Assembly (NCBI GenBank): GCA_947561585.1
Contig: CANNZV010001154.1
Location: 62,001 to 126,000, forward strand
From: Caprella mutica
Lineage: Eukaryota; Arthropoda; Malacostraca; Amphipoda; Caprellidae
DNA: 64,000 bases
Direction: 5' to 3'
Shown: positions 24,855-36,221 of the stretch, one piece after another
Numbering within the stretch: position 1 is the stretch's first letter
Layout: the number at the start of each line of letters is the position of its first letter
Position numbers and translations under genes: made by a program
The notes under the pieces: model-generated
Seen by the model: only the letters and a program-made list of their open reading frames with translations
What the model was told of the DNA's origin: nothing
Database searches by the model: none

Positions 24855-25859
24855 TAAAGGGCCGTACACACGTAGGGTTTTTTAAGTCTTTCCACCAGAC
24901 TTTTTTCTCCGCTTTTCCACCAGACTTTTGATTCAAAAGTCAATAGCGTCCACACGTGGATTGACTTTTTAATCTCGTTGATTTACATGTCGTGTAATTA
25001 ACTACTCATATAGCCATAGGCGACATAAGCCCTCCTCTATTTTTTTAAACTAGGTAACTAACCTAGGTAGTTAGTAACTGTTAATTACCTAGGATAGTTA
25101 AAATTACTAATTACCTGGGTTAGTTATTAACTAATTATATAGGTTAGTTACTTTTACCTAGATTAATTAATTACTAGAGAACTACCTACCTAGATTACTA
25201 AGATTATTTAGTTACTAATTAACTTAGTATGATAATTTTTATGAAGTTTATTACAATATTTTGTAATAAACTAACCGAGATTATTCTCGCTTCACTTGAT
25301 TTAATGATTAATCTAATCCACTCAACAAATGTAATTTAGCTATTATATAAAGTTTAGGTAAAAGTATCAATACGTATAGATAGGTACTAGGTACAATATG
25401 TATTGCGTTATAATAAATAAAATAAAGGTATTAGCTAATAGGTAATATGTTGAAATAAATAAAATAAAGATAGTAATATTTATTTTACTAAAATATACTA
25501 TACTAAAAAAAAGTTTAAAGAAACATTACTAGGTATTATCAATTTTACTGGCAGTCTTTTATAAAAAGGAAAATATGAGAATTCTTTACCTCAAAGGTAA
25601 AGAAATGAATGGAGCAAAGTTTGTCATAAAATGAACACCAATCGTGTTATTTTACAATATATTTTATGAGTTGACAGTAGCTATACGAAGATTTACAAAA
25701 TTGCACCTCTTGATTGGGGGAAAGTAATAGAACATGTAGGTTGTTGAAAAGTCTCGGACTTTCGGTGCAAAAATTTAAGTCTCGTGGAAAAAGTGGGAGG
25801 AGCTTAGCAAAAAGTCCGGTGGAAAGACTGAAAAAACCCTACGTGTGTACGGCCCTTTA
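24855..25859. mobile_element. 1-kb non-autonomous DNA transposon with ~30-bp inverted ends
   Basis: The ends are inverse complements: TAAAGGGCCGTACACACGTA at the left and TACGTGTGTACGGCCCTTTA at the right. Homology continues inward through GTCTTTCCACCAGACTTTTT against AAAAAGTCCGGTGGAAAGAC. A subterminal CCACACGTGGA-type palindrome lies near 24952. No transposase frame inside. I see no convincing target duplication, so the superfamily is open. It lies within the 7.5-kb kelch intron. Confidence 0.8.
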
Positions 25860-26222
25860 GTCTGAAACCATCAAACCAGTGTTACTACCTCTGTATTACG
25901 GTATAGATTAGAGTCGGTAGACTATAGAAAGACTGTTTTCTCTCATTTATGAGTAATAACAGTACTGTACGGACCACTGTTGTCTGTTAAAAGAATTGAA
26001 AGCCTGTTAAGTAATTCCAACAAAAAATTATATTTTTTATGGATAAAGTTCATATTTTGATTATATATATTTTTCATTTTTTACTGAGAAATAATTTTAC
26101 AATAGTTTCTTAATAATTTTGCCATTGGTTCAATAAATAAATATATATAAAAGATAGTTAATAAACCTTCTATACCACTGATTATAAATCGCAATTCAAG
26201 TCATGTTGTTATAAACAGTTAC
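25860..26222. other. Intron sequence, nothing recognised
   Basis: AT-rich; no recognised element. Confidence 0.4.
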
Positions 26223-26368
26223 TAGGGTAAATTTCAAGTTATCGGACAGATTCACATTTTTGATCATTTAAAGAAATTATATATAGTTTAAGAGATTTTA
26301 ACTGGTTATATACTGCTTCCTATATGATCGAAAATGAGTAACTGTCCGATAACTCGAAACTTTCCCTA
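26223..26368. mobile_element. Fold-back miniature element, TAGGGTAAG family, copy 2
   Basis: 146 bp: the left end TAGGGTAAATTTCAAGTTAT pairs with the right end AACTCGAAACTTTCCCTA, and TCGGACAG...TTTTTGATCAT pairs with ATGATCGAAAA...CTGTCCGA. Same end sequence as copy 1 at 6835, with a longer loop. Confidence 0.75.
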
Positions 26369-26408
26369 TCTGCCAGTAAATACAGACTATCTCTCTTGCC
26401 AAAGTATT

Positions 26409-26450
26409 GCATAAAGTTCTGCATGTAAAGAACTGTACAGAACTTTATGC
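26409..26450. repeat. 13-bp perfect inverted repeat
   Basis: GCATAAAGTTCTG (26409-26421) and CAGAACTTTATGC (26438-26450) are exact inverse complements with a 16-nt spacer, 40 bp after the miniature element. Confidence 0.6.
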
Positions 26451-27489
26451 ATGCGAAATAGTTCCATTAAATATAGGGTTTTCTATGTAGAATATCGCTT
26501 GTTGTTAAGTTAGGATTTATCTTTAGTTTCCTATACGCAATAATAGAAAAATCTTAGCAAATATTATTCGTTACAGTTAGTGTATTCTTGGTATAGTTTA
26601 TTAAATTTTGTGAAATACAATATAGAGTTCAATAGATATTTAGTATTTTTGGGCAGAGCAACCAAAGAATACAAAAGTACCTTACTAAATAGTATATCAC
26701 AATCTAATGAATACGATGATCTTACCAGCAGTTTAAAAAACTTCCTAATTTTAATTCATTGAAGTTTCTCTTGCCGAGCGTTTAATTTTCTTTGGTGTTT
26801 TTTTTTCGAGCGTTTTTTTTCAGAGCGGTAATTTTACTTCAGTTTATTTTCTTGCTCTTTTTCGAGAATTTTTTTTTTTCAAGAGTTCTTTTTCCGAGCG
26901 ATTATTTCTTTTTCTTTGTTGTTTCTCTTTCCGAATGAAATTTTCTATTTTTTGTGTTTATTTCTGTTGTTCATTTAATTGTTTTCTTCTCGAGTGTTTT
27001 CTTTCATTTCCATTTTAATTCTTTTTAAACACGCCCTCTCACTTATCCCTCTCCTATCCCTATTCGTCTCCCATCCCTGTTCATCTCTCCTCTCTATCTC
27101 CATCTGTTGTTCTTACCCTCTTCGTCTGTTCATTTTTATCCATTCCCTTTCTTCCCCCCTTTACAGTTATTCGCAACTGAAAGTAATTAAGTATAACGGT
27201 ACCCCTTTCATAGTAAAACTTTACGTTATAGTGACCATATTTAGTCACTTAAATATAAGAACCTGTTTACTAAAATATATAAAGCGTCAAAAGTATATTT
27301 TTCAAAGTAGAGTCTCAGCAAATCAAGACTAGTGAGCCTTTGATGAAAAAGAATGAATAAACTTTGAGCTTCATTGAATCTGATGCATTTTACTAACAAT
27401 AACATCAGTACTGACATATCAAACTACGTCAGTAATATGACATCCTTTTTCAATGATTAACTAAGAAATATTCAAAAGTAATTCTTTGT
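26451..27489. other. Intron sequence with T-rich CGAGCG patch
   Basis: At 26770-26960 a T-rich stretch carries a recurring CGAGCG, CGAGAA or AGAGCG motif between poly-T runs, a degenerate repeat. Nothing else recognised; the short open frames are T-rich by-products. Confidence 0.4.
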
Positions 27490-29288
27490 ATATTCACTCT
27501 CTAAATATTAATTCACTCACTCTCTTCACTCACTCACTCTCTTCACTCACTCACTCTCTTCACTCACTCACTCTCTTCACTCACTCACTCTCTTCACTCA
27601 CTCACTCACTCACTTCACTCTCTTCACTCACTCACTCACTCTCTTCACTCACTCACTCACTCACTTCACTCACTCACGCACTCTCTTCACTCACTCACGC
27701 ACTCTCTTCACTCACTCACGCACTCTCTTCACTCACTCACGCACTCTCTTCACTCACTCACGCACTCTCTTCACTCACTCACGCACTCTCTTCACTCACT
27801 CACGCACTCTCTTCACTCACTCACGCACTCTCTTCACTCACTCACGCACTCTCTTCACTCACTCACGCACTCTCTTCACTCACTCACGCACTCTCTTCAC
27901 TCACTCACGCACTCTCTTCACTCACTCACGCACTCTCTTCACTCACTCACGCACTCTCTTCACTCACTCACGCACTCTCTTCACTCACTCACGCACTCTC
28001 TTCACTCACTCACGCACTCTCTTCACTCACTCACGCACTCTCTTCACTCACTCACGCACTCTCTTCACTCTCTTCACTCACTCACGCACTCTCTTCACTC
28101 ACTCACGCACTCTCTTCACTCACTCACGCACTCTCTTCACTCACTCACGCACTCTCTTCACTCACTCACGCACTCTCTTCACTCACTCACGCACTCTCTT
28201 CACTCACTCACGCACTCTCTTCACTCACTCACGCACTCTCTTCACTCACTCACGCACTCTCTTCACTCACTCACGCACTCTCTTCACTCACTCACGCACT
28301 CTCTTCACTCACTCACGCACTCTCTTCACTCACTCACGCACTCTCTTCACTCACTCACGCACTCTCTTCACTCACTCACGCACTCACGCACTCTCTTCAC
28401 TCACTCACGCACTCTCTTCACTCACTCACGCACTCTCTTCACTCACTCACGCACTCTCTTCACTCACTCACGCACTCTCTTCACTCACTCACGCACTCTC
28501 TTCACTCACTCACGCACTCTCTTCACTCACTCACGCACTCTCTTCACTCACTCACGCACTCTCTTCACTCACTCACGCACTCTCTTCACTCACTCACGCA
28601 CTCTCTTCACTCACTCACGCACTCTCTTCACTCACTCACGCACTCTCTTCACTCACTCACGCACTCTCTTCACTCACTCACGCACTCTCTTCACTCACTC
28701 ACTCTCTTCACTCACTCACTCTCTTCACTCACTCACTCACTCACTCACTCACTCACTCACTCACTCACTCACTCACTCACTCACTCACTCACTCACTCAC
28801 TCTCTTCACTCACTCACTCACTCACTCACTCACTCACTCACTCACTCACTCTCTTCACTCACTCACTCACTCACTCTCTTCACTCACTCACTCACTCTCT
28901 TCACTCACTCACTCACTCTCTTCACTCACTCACTCACTCACTCTCTTCACTCACTCACTCTCTTCACTCACTCACTCTCTTCACTCACTCACTCACTCTC
29001 TTCACTCACTCACTCTCTTCACTCACTCACTCTCTTCACTCACTCTCTTCACTCACTCACTCTCTTCACTCACTCACTCTCTTCACTCACTCACTCTCTT
29101 CACTCACTCACTCTCTTCACTCACTCACTCCCTTCACTCACTCACTCTATTCACTCACTCACTCACTCTCTTCACTCACTCACTCACTCTCTTCACTCAC
29201 TCACTCACTCTATTCACTCACTCACTCACTCTATTCACTCACTCTATTCACTCACTCACTCTCTTCACTCACTCACTCTCTTCACTAT
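27490..29288. repeat. 1.8-kb CACT-type satellite with 21-bp unit
   Basis: The first two thirds consist of more than 40 copies of a 21-bp unit, CTCTTCACTCACTCACGCAC plus T, very homogeneous. The last third is plain (CACT)n with interspersed CTCTT. Because 21 is a multiple of three, a 607-codon plus-strand frame runs through it as a seven-residue repeat (THALSSL). That frame has no other feature and lies in an intron. Confidence 0.97.
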
Positions 29289-29792
29289 ATAGTCCCATAT
29301 TTCTCTTGACAACATACAATCTGTACTTCAGTTTGCAGACTTTAGCACTCCCTGGTGGTTGCTTATCTCGACTGTACGTCCCGGCAGTGTTCTGACCTAC
29401 TGGCCACCCCTGCCATTCTCTCCTCTTTCCATTCTCTCCCATGACTTCTGACCACCCCTTAGTCCCTTACCTTTCTCTCCACTCTCCCCTGACTATCTTT
29501 TAAAATGGCAGACAAGCGGAAAAATGACCCCCTGAGGAATTGATTTGTTTATTCCTCTCGATATTCTCTTTTTATTTAACTTGAAATATGAAAGTGTTCA
29601 GAGTTAAGGTAAGAGTTTGCTATTCGGTATAGTTTGGAAACTCTGTTGGGGAGGAGATTTTTTTATTTTGTCATGTGAATACTTTTATTTATCTTTTAAA
29701 TGATATCATTTTGATATTTGTTGTTAATTATAATGTTTATTGCGTTTATATTATTAGGTTGATTTAAATAAAGTGGTATTTTTTATTACAGT
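29289..29792. other. Intron sequence, nothing recognised
   Basis: A C/T-rich segment at 29390-29490 follows the satellite; otherwise no signal. Confidence 0.4.
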
Positions 29793-29945
29793 ATAGCTCC
29801 TGAGTATGGAACAAATCTAAATAGAGGTCAAATTTTCTTTTGCCTACCATAAAATAACCATCAGTTTTAGAAAACCGTTGGTCATATACGGCAGACTAAA
29901 GAAAATTTGTTCACTATTCATGGTGGTTCTTTACTCAGGACTCTG
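29793..29945. mobile_element. Fold-back miniature element
   Basis: About 150 bp that folds on itself: AGCTCCTGAGTATGGAACAA at the left against TTCTTTACTCAGGACTCT at the right, AAATTTTCTTTTGCCTACC against GGCAGACTAAAGAAAATTTG, and ACCATCAGTTTT-AGAAAACCGTTGGT at the tip. Confidence 0.6.
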
Positions 29946-30317
29946 CCTGCATTCACTACACATGATTCCATTATAGAGGATTTGTACTGTATTAATGTAA
30001 ACGATGAACATTCAACAGATACTTTCCTGGAAATACACCCACAGGATACGTTCTATCAAACCCATGTCAATTACTAAAGTTAATTATCTCTCTTTTCTAT
30101 TGCATCGATTAGAGCCAAAGTTTTTATTTGCAATGAGTTTTACTGCAAGGGATCGAGATACTCGTAGGATTTATTAATCAAAACTTTATCAGAGGAATGA
30201 ACTAAATTGATTGTGCATCATCTTTCAGTCTAGAAAATTGGATTTGTAATTAAAGCTTTCATATTGTGAATGAACGATCTAATTAAAAACTATATGACGG
30301 ACACTCTTAGAGCTCTG

Positions 30318-30550
30318 CATACCTTCGCCACCGCTTATAAATGACTTTGACCATCCAAGAATCCTTGGGTTAAAAAGGACCTTTGACCTGTAAGATCCTA
30401 CAATCTAATAAACTGGTTCATGAATAGTGACCAATCGTTCCACGAAGTTTCAGGCAGTTTGGTTGAACGCTCTGAGTTACTCGAATTAGCAATATTACAA
30501 ATTAATAATTGTCACCTAAAACATAACCTTGTGCATTCAGCGAAGGTAAC
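30318..30550 (-). mobile_element. GCGAAGGTA family, copy 2
   Basis: Bounded by TACCTTCGC (30320-30328) and GCGAAGGTA (30540-30548), exact inverse complements. The interior matches copy 1 (137-446) on the opposite strand at both ends; the middle has diverged. It lies 350 bp before the third visible kelch exon. Confidence 0.6.
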
Positions 30551-30896
30551 TAACTAGCTAATGAAAATGATCAGTTGCAAATCTCCCATATTGTATTTTT
30601 TATTATTTCAACAGATTTTAATAGCAACTATACCCTGTTGCCTCTTTTATCGGTTATTAATATATCGCCTATCTACAACGATAAATGGTCCGACGAAAAT
30701 CCAATCGTGCTTTATCATTAATTTTAATTATTACCGGCGATAATGTCTTGTATTACAGTATTTTTGATAAAGTAAGATCAATAATAATCATAATTTCAAC
30801 TGATCTCCTATTTCTGAAAATTTTACCGTAAAGTTTTTAGTTATTTCTATTCAGAAAGATATTAAAGTACCTACCTAATCATCTTTTGTTTTCCAG

Positions 30897-31046
30897 AGTC
30901 TGAGGTCTGGCAGAAGGTGTGTGTGCGGGGGGAAGAACCCCCGGGGCGTCACGCCCACACGGCAGTCTATTACGACGGTTACATGTGGGTCTATGGGGGT
31001 ATGACGGACCTGCAGGAGAGGAACGATCTCTGGAAATTCGATTTCG
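30897..31046 (+). CDS. Kelch protein, third visible exon (kelch blade)
   Basis: The acceptor TTTTCCAG ends at 30896 and the donor GTGAGT begins at 31047. Phase 1 on both sides. It encodes ESEVWQKV, GRHAHTAVYYDGYMWVYGG and NDLWKFDF, a textbook kelch blade: W, then P-G-R-H-x-H, then YGG, then the D-L-W-x-F-D strand. The exon matches one blade almost exactly, so blade and exon boundaries coincide here. Minus-strand reading frames over it are shadows. Confidence 0.93.
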
Positions 31047-31810
31047 GTGAGTCTCATTGCTAGTTATACTCGAAATCAATTTCGTGAACCCACAGAGTAA
31101 GAACTATAGCAAGTTATGGTATATTTCAGTGAAAAAGGTTATATTTCCATAGCTACAAGTGTTAGCAAGTTTATATAGCAGCTACTCGTAGACCCACAGT
31201 AGTTGGGAAGTGGATGTTAACATAGATCATGAATAAAGATTTCTTGTTAAGCTATCATGACCCACTACCAACTTTTCGAACACTGTGAGCCAAATTAGGT
31301 CGCAGTGTACTGCGGTGTTAACCTTGAAGGGACTAGATTCTAGAAAAAGAAATTGAATTCTTTATATTTAAATATGAAAGATCTGGATAATCACTCTTTC
31401 CAATGTATACAGAGAATCATTGAGAAATTGTATTTAAATAAAAGGATATTCAGTAGATTTGAAGTTTGTGTGGAAAATCTTCAACACTATATAGTCGACT
31501 TCTTGAATCTTAGGAACAATATTGCCTTTAACATTAAAAATCATTAATATTATAAATCATCATATGACAATAACTAAAATAGAAAGATTATCGTATTTTC
31601 TCAGTGTAGGACTGGTGTCTAATCGTTTAGAGGATCTGTTATTATCATTAATGGAAATCTGACGAAAACTGTAATTTCATTTTTAAATACTTCATTAGTC
31701 TCCATACGCGACGAATAACTGTAATTAGAATCCATTATTTTATATCCTAATTAGAAATTTCTATCTATATATAAAACTTTACTAAACGCTTCCGAAACAA
31801 AAAATCGAAT
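31047..31810. other. Intron sequence, nothing recognised
   Basis: AT-rich, with no element or coding signal that I can support. Confidence 0.4.
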
Positions 31811-31994
31811 TACAGTACAACACTTCTATAATGAGGTCATGTATAGTGCACCGTTCTGAGTAATGAAGTACCCTCTATAATGAAATATATTGTTTAGTCT
31901 GCCATAAAATCATCACCATCATTGAATGCTATATTGTGAATTAAGCTCCAATTAGTGCATTAGTTTTAGTTCATTATAGAAGAGGTCTGCTGCA
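31811..31994. mobile_element. Small inverted-repeat element, possibly pogo/Tigger-like
   Basis: Left end TACAGTACAACACTTCTATA and right end TATAGAAGAGGTCTGCTGCA are inverted with mismatches; CTTCTATAATGA is shared exactly. The motif recurs inside (CCTCTATAATGAAATATA). TA at the left edge fits a TA target. Confidence 0.45.
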
Positions 31995-32466
31995 TCGCTA
32001 TTTGCTCCGAATCACTCCGTCTTGTGTTCCATGGTGAGGCTAATTAGCTGCTACTCATCCCATGGCAGTTAATCTCTGCCTGTCTCAGTTTTTGCCACCT
32101 CACTTTGTAGCAATGTTGTGAGGCAGGCAAAATTAAAGATATTTGCTTCAATCTACGAAATGAAAGAGTTTAGTGGTCAGAAGAAATTGCAATGGGTGTT
32201 TTTTTCTAAGTAACCATCGGAATATCTTCTCATTGCAAATTTTCAGTAATTACGCAACTATATGAAAAAATTTTGTTGTCAGATATTTTGGTAAATTAGA
32301 ATAAAATACAAGAGTTATCCCGTCCACTTTGAAACCAAATCTCTATTGATAAAGGCACGTTCAACTACTTAAAATACGGTTTTTAGATTTAATTGAAATG
32401 AATACAAATACTGTTCAATTTAAAATTGATAAAGTTACAGAAGTATTTTAGGGAAGTAACATTATC

Positions 32467-32645
32467 TAGGGACGTGTCGATATGCTTTTGAAATCATATA
32501 TCTTAAGAATATCATGGATGAAACTAAATGAAATGGTATCGAATACTATACACCGCTGGTTTAGAACGATTCAATACTCTTTAATTCTCTCGGTCTATAA
32601 TATTTTCGGGATATATGATTTTAAAAGCATATTGTCACAACCCTA
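32467..32645. mobile_element. hAT-like miniature element, TAGGGTTGTGACAAT family, older copy
   Basis: About 180 bp. Left end TAGGGACGTGTCGATATGC and right end GCATATTGTCACAACCCTA are inverted with mismatches, and AAATCATATATC pairs with ATATATGATTTT further in. It matches the element at 37491 along its length. The flanking 8-mers no longer match well, so the target duplication has decayed or never existed. Confidence 0.65.
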
Positions 32646-33642
32646 GTGATATCTTTCAAAAATAGTGAATAATTCATTGCATTAATCTCCAATGTAAAAA
32701 TGACTAATGTACCTTCAGCAAAGCATGTAAACCCAAAGAAATAGATCCATTTGATCTCTCTACATGTTAAAAGAGAATCCCAAGAAAAGAAACCCTAGCT
32801 TGTCATAACAAAGATGATGGACGACTTTATGCTAAACCTCTTCCAAAAACTTTGTCACCATTTTAATGACCTTTTTCTTTGCCCACCTGACAGCGACTGA
32901 TGATCTCAAATAGCACCAATAGTTATTCGACTGGAAATTTATACCTCATCTCTATTAGAATTTAGAGGCGATGCATCATTTTATGGGGAATAACCTGCGT
33001 AATTTCTATCGATTGATGTCCTTTCCTTTGATTTCTGAAAATTATCAGAGTATGTATAGCTAGCTACCTTAGATCTGCTCGGTATTTGGTCTAATTAATA
33101 TAGGCTTGATTTTAATTTTAGACATATATTTGTTTTTAATATGTATTGTCCCATTATCATATTGAATAATAAGTTTAACCCTTTAAAGGTTAACCCTTTA
33201 ACCCATTAATGAATCAAATTATTAATAATAATCTATTGGAGAGTAAGATATTATAAACCTTACCGTTCTTCTCTTTTATATTTTATGCGTTATTGACTAC
33301 TAGTCACGTACGGCAAGGACATATTTCTATTTTTCATTCTAAGTCATTATTGGAGAATTGGGTAATAGGTATTGCTGTAGTGATTCCGTAAGAGTAATTT
33401 AGGTATCACCGCATTAGTATCTAATATTTGCTATTACATTAGCAAGTGATTTGATGATTGAAAAGGAAAACTCCTATTTTATTGCTGTTTGATAAATAAA
33501 GGGATATCTTGAAATCCCTAGGAAACATAATCAAATTATGTTAGTTCATTTCCAAAAATAAATAGCACCATTAAATCGAAAAATAAATTTAGGATATAAT
33601 TTTTTAATTCACGCATATTTGTAACCCTGTTTCCATTTACAG
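32646..33642. other. Intron sequence, nothing recognised
   Basis: Includes a CCCTTTAAAGGTTAACCC patch at about 33180-33200; no gene-like signal. Confidence 0.4.
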
Positions 33643-33789
33643 AGACTCGAACCTGGTTCATCGTACGGGCCCGTCAAGGCCCCGGTTGCCTTCACTCCCA
33701 CGTGGCGACTGTATTGAGGGGGGTGATGGTGGTGTTTGGGGGGGAGAGGCAGGGGGAACTGCTGGATGAGCTCTGGAGATTTCACTTTA
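33643..33789 (+). CDS. Kelch protein, fourth visible exon (kelch blade)
   Basis: The exon follows TTTACAG and ends before GTAAGTG; phase 1 on both sides. It encodes ETRTWFIVRAR, LHSHVATVLRGVMVVFGGE and LDELWRFHF, again one kelch blade per exon. Its G-rich stretch near 33720-33760 is coding. The next intron is only about 420 bp. Confidence 0.93.
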
Positions 33790-34211
33790 GTAAGTGTGAA
33801 AGATTGAAAAAAGTAGACCTCGAAGAAACAAATTTTCAGTAGCCCGGGAGGTATACGATCTAATTAACTCTGATTGAAGTTTTCATTTAGAACCTGTACT
33901 GATCGATCAGATTGTTGTCATCAAATTTTTTATAATTTTTTTTAGTGATTTAGTTATCTTATGATTTTTTTTGTCTTTCGGATAGTTTCATTTGTAGCAT
34001 TTGCAGTCTAGGATGATGTCACAGACACTAACTACTGCTCAGTTGTTAGTTATTAGATGAATAAACTTCAAGAGTATGCCATGTTCATTAGTTCGTAACA
34101 GATGTATTAGTAAATATCTGTGTTCATATACTGATTTTCTATTAAATTACTCTTTGAAGTTCATTGCTGGTAATTTTCATCTAGGATTACTAAATCGTTT
34201 TAATCTTACAG

Positions 34212-35737
34212 GTACTTTGATATGGGAGAGATTGATGCCATCAGGTCCCAAACCTCAGCCCAGATCTCAGTTCTGTGCTTTCGTGGCCCCATCTCACGGA
34301 GTGAAATCCTCTCGCTACAATTCGGCCCACTCCACTTTGGGGTCTGCTTCAACCGTCTCCACCGGAGGTAGCAGCTACACCAGTGGATACAGTAGTGGTG
34401 GAAGCACCCACCAAGATGGCTATAGGTCCCGAAGACATGACGGCAAAGGTGGAAATGGGTCTGGTGGGAATGGAGGCTTGAGTAGAATGGGTGTGACAAT
34501 TCTTGACAGAGATTTATCATGTCCGTGTCATGACATTGATGCTCCACTTTGCGAAGAAGATGAATTGGATCCACATAGATTGAAGGCTCTGATCCAGAAG
34601 AATTGTGTCAATCAGAACGGTGGTAACTTGAAGTCTTCAATATCAAAGATATCACAGTTGAATTTATCGCATTTGAATAGGTATTACAGTTATAGCATGT
34701 TAAGTAATGATAGTTCCGAGAGCATAGTAGATGACTCTCTATCTAGTACCTGTGACAGTTTAGGAAGTAAGTTAACAAAGTCTCAGTCTATCCATGCCAT
34801 TAAAGATAAGAATTCAAAATTGATTGAGCTTGAAAATAAAATGGCCATGAGTAGGGATATTTTATCCGTTCCAAATTTTGGTGATTTAATAGATATTGAG
34901 GATGATATTAAGTGTAACAATATTCCCTTGAATAAAATACGTCAAGATAAATTAGTCAATATATCTACATCCGATGAAGAGTTGGAAGATGAAGTTGGGG
35001 AGGAGTTGAAACATTCCATACACGGCAGACTCGCCTTCAAAGAAAACATTGACAAGTCTTCGGACACCAATTTTAGTGATCACCTCATGTCCTTCTCTTG
35101 TAATCAGAGTTCTGTAGACAGTGAATCTAATATTGAGAGTGAGAATCACTACAGTGGACTCAACAGCTTCTCTAACCCAAATTATATCGCTTATGATAAT
35201 AAATTCCACAGAGATGGGCTCCTGAATAAAGATTATTGGCGTAAGGGAGCGCTAGATCTTGAAACTGTTCGACACAAACAGTACGCAGAGATTCTCAAGA
35301 CGCCTCCTCACAATGACGGAGGTGTGAGTGTGGAGATGGAGAGAAAAGGTGCCAATGGTACAAAAGTCCTGGATGACATCGTGAATTTGGAGAATGGGAA
35401 AGCCGCTTTTAAAAAACCATTCAACAACCACACAGTTTACCCAGTGATTAATATTCCCGATACTTCAAATGGTGATTCGAACCAGAAAGGCGGGACCGGT
35501 ACATCTAGGGTAACTTTTGGCGAAACTAGCGACTCGAAACCAACTCCGGCTCAAAGATGTACTCGAAATCACCCCGGGGGCATCTTGACGAGTGCCCGAA
35601 TCAACCCATTCCTAAGAGTTGATCCCGTCGCTGAATTACAAGGACCTGAACTCATGTATATAGTTGGTGGGAAGGAGACTGGCCATTTCACTGGAAAAAG
35701 ACCTCTGTCCGTCTGGAAACTAGATTTCCCCTTTTAG
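34212..35737 (+). CDS. Kelch protein, terminal exon with long insertion and stop
   Basis: The acceptor CTTACAG ends at 34211; the exon runs 1526 bases to TAG at 35735-35737. It opens with STLIWERL and RSQFCAFVAPSHG, the start of a kelch blade. About 430 residues of low-complexity sequence follow: a Ser/Gly/Tyr-rich stretch, a Cys cluster (CPCHDIDAPLCEEDELDP), Ser-rich and acidic stretches (DEELEDEVGEEL) and many Asn/Lys. Only then does the missing strand of the blade appear, LMYIVGGKE, followed by LSVWKLDFPF at the C-terminus. The open frame extends upstream to an ATG at 34076, but that part is intron: the AG at 34211 restores frame with the previous exon. Confidence 0.92.
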
Positions 35738-36221
35738 TGCTAATTTTTGTGTACTATTAGCTATAATAATTTAATATCATAACATTAGTTTTACTTTTTG
35801 AAGAACAAGGCTAGTAAATGTTAGTAGTATAGTTCTACATTGGTGATGATAGTATTCCCCTCCAATTTATCTCTTAGCTTATTTATTGCTGTTTGATTTT
35901 GTTACAGAATTGCTTTTAAGATTTAACGGAATGATTTTATGCTCATTTACATAGATATAAGTATTTATTGTGTTCTTTGCCATAGTTTCTCTTTGAATAA
36001 GTCTTAAAGTTAATTAATTCTCTTATATAGGGCATAGTAGCTTAGTATTTATCTATTTCGTTGTTACTAGATATATCTATCGTTATAAGATGATAAAGCT
36101 GTCAAATTTAATCAACTACATCACGTATTAAAGCACTTATAAGACCAACGTTGGCATCTATCGATTTTAATACTCTTCTAACGTTACATCATTTCAACAC
36201 ATTCTAGTTAGCCATTATTGT
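35738..36221 (+). other. Probable 3' UTR and flank of the kelch gene
   Basis: AT-rich sequence after the stop codon with no reading frame of note. I found no AATAAA close to the stop; ATTAAA occurs near 36127. The 3' end of the transcript cannot be set from sequence alone. Confidence 0.35.

Larger units (their letters stand above)
11872..35737 (+). other. Kelch-repeat protein gene, 3' five exons (gene span)
   Basis: Five plus-strand exons, each with AG before it and GT after it (the last ends in a stop), join in a single reading frame of about 720 codons. Intron phases are 1 (before the first visible exon), 0, 1, 1 and 1. Exons are clearly more GC-rich than introns. The protein shows five kelch blades (GG pairs with conserved W residues), so it should fold as a beta-propeller, a protein-interaction scaffold. 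No BTB, BACK, F-box or membrane segment is visible in this part. The start codon and promoter lie upstream of 11872, in unrecognised exons or outside the window. I cannot assign a named orthologue. Introns of 11.2 and 7.5 kb are filled with minisatellites and small transposons. Confidence 0.9.

Noticed and set aside
27486..29309. 607-codon open frame (THALSSL and THSLHSL repeats)
   Set aside because: It is the translation of a 21-bp/4-bp satellite in an intron. A period divisible by three keeps the frame open; no domain, no splice context.
34076..34211. Start codon at 34076 for the last kelch exon
   Set aside because: The region is intron: a polypyrimidine-AG acceptor ends at 34211, and splicing there continues the kelch blade in frame.
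11872..35737. Naming the kelch gene after a specific known orthologue
   Set aside because: Five blades and a long variable insertion are not enough to choose among kelch-only families without a search.
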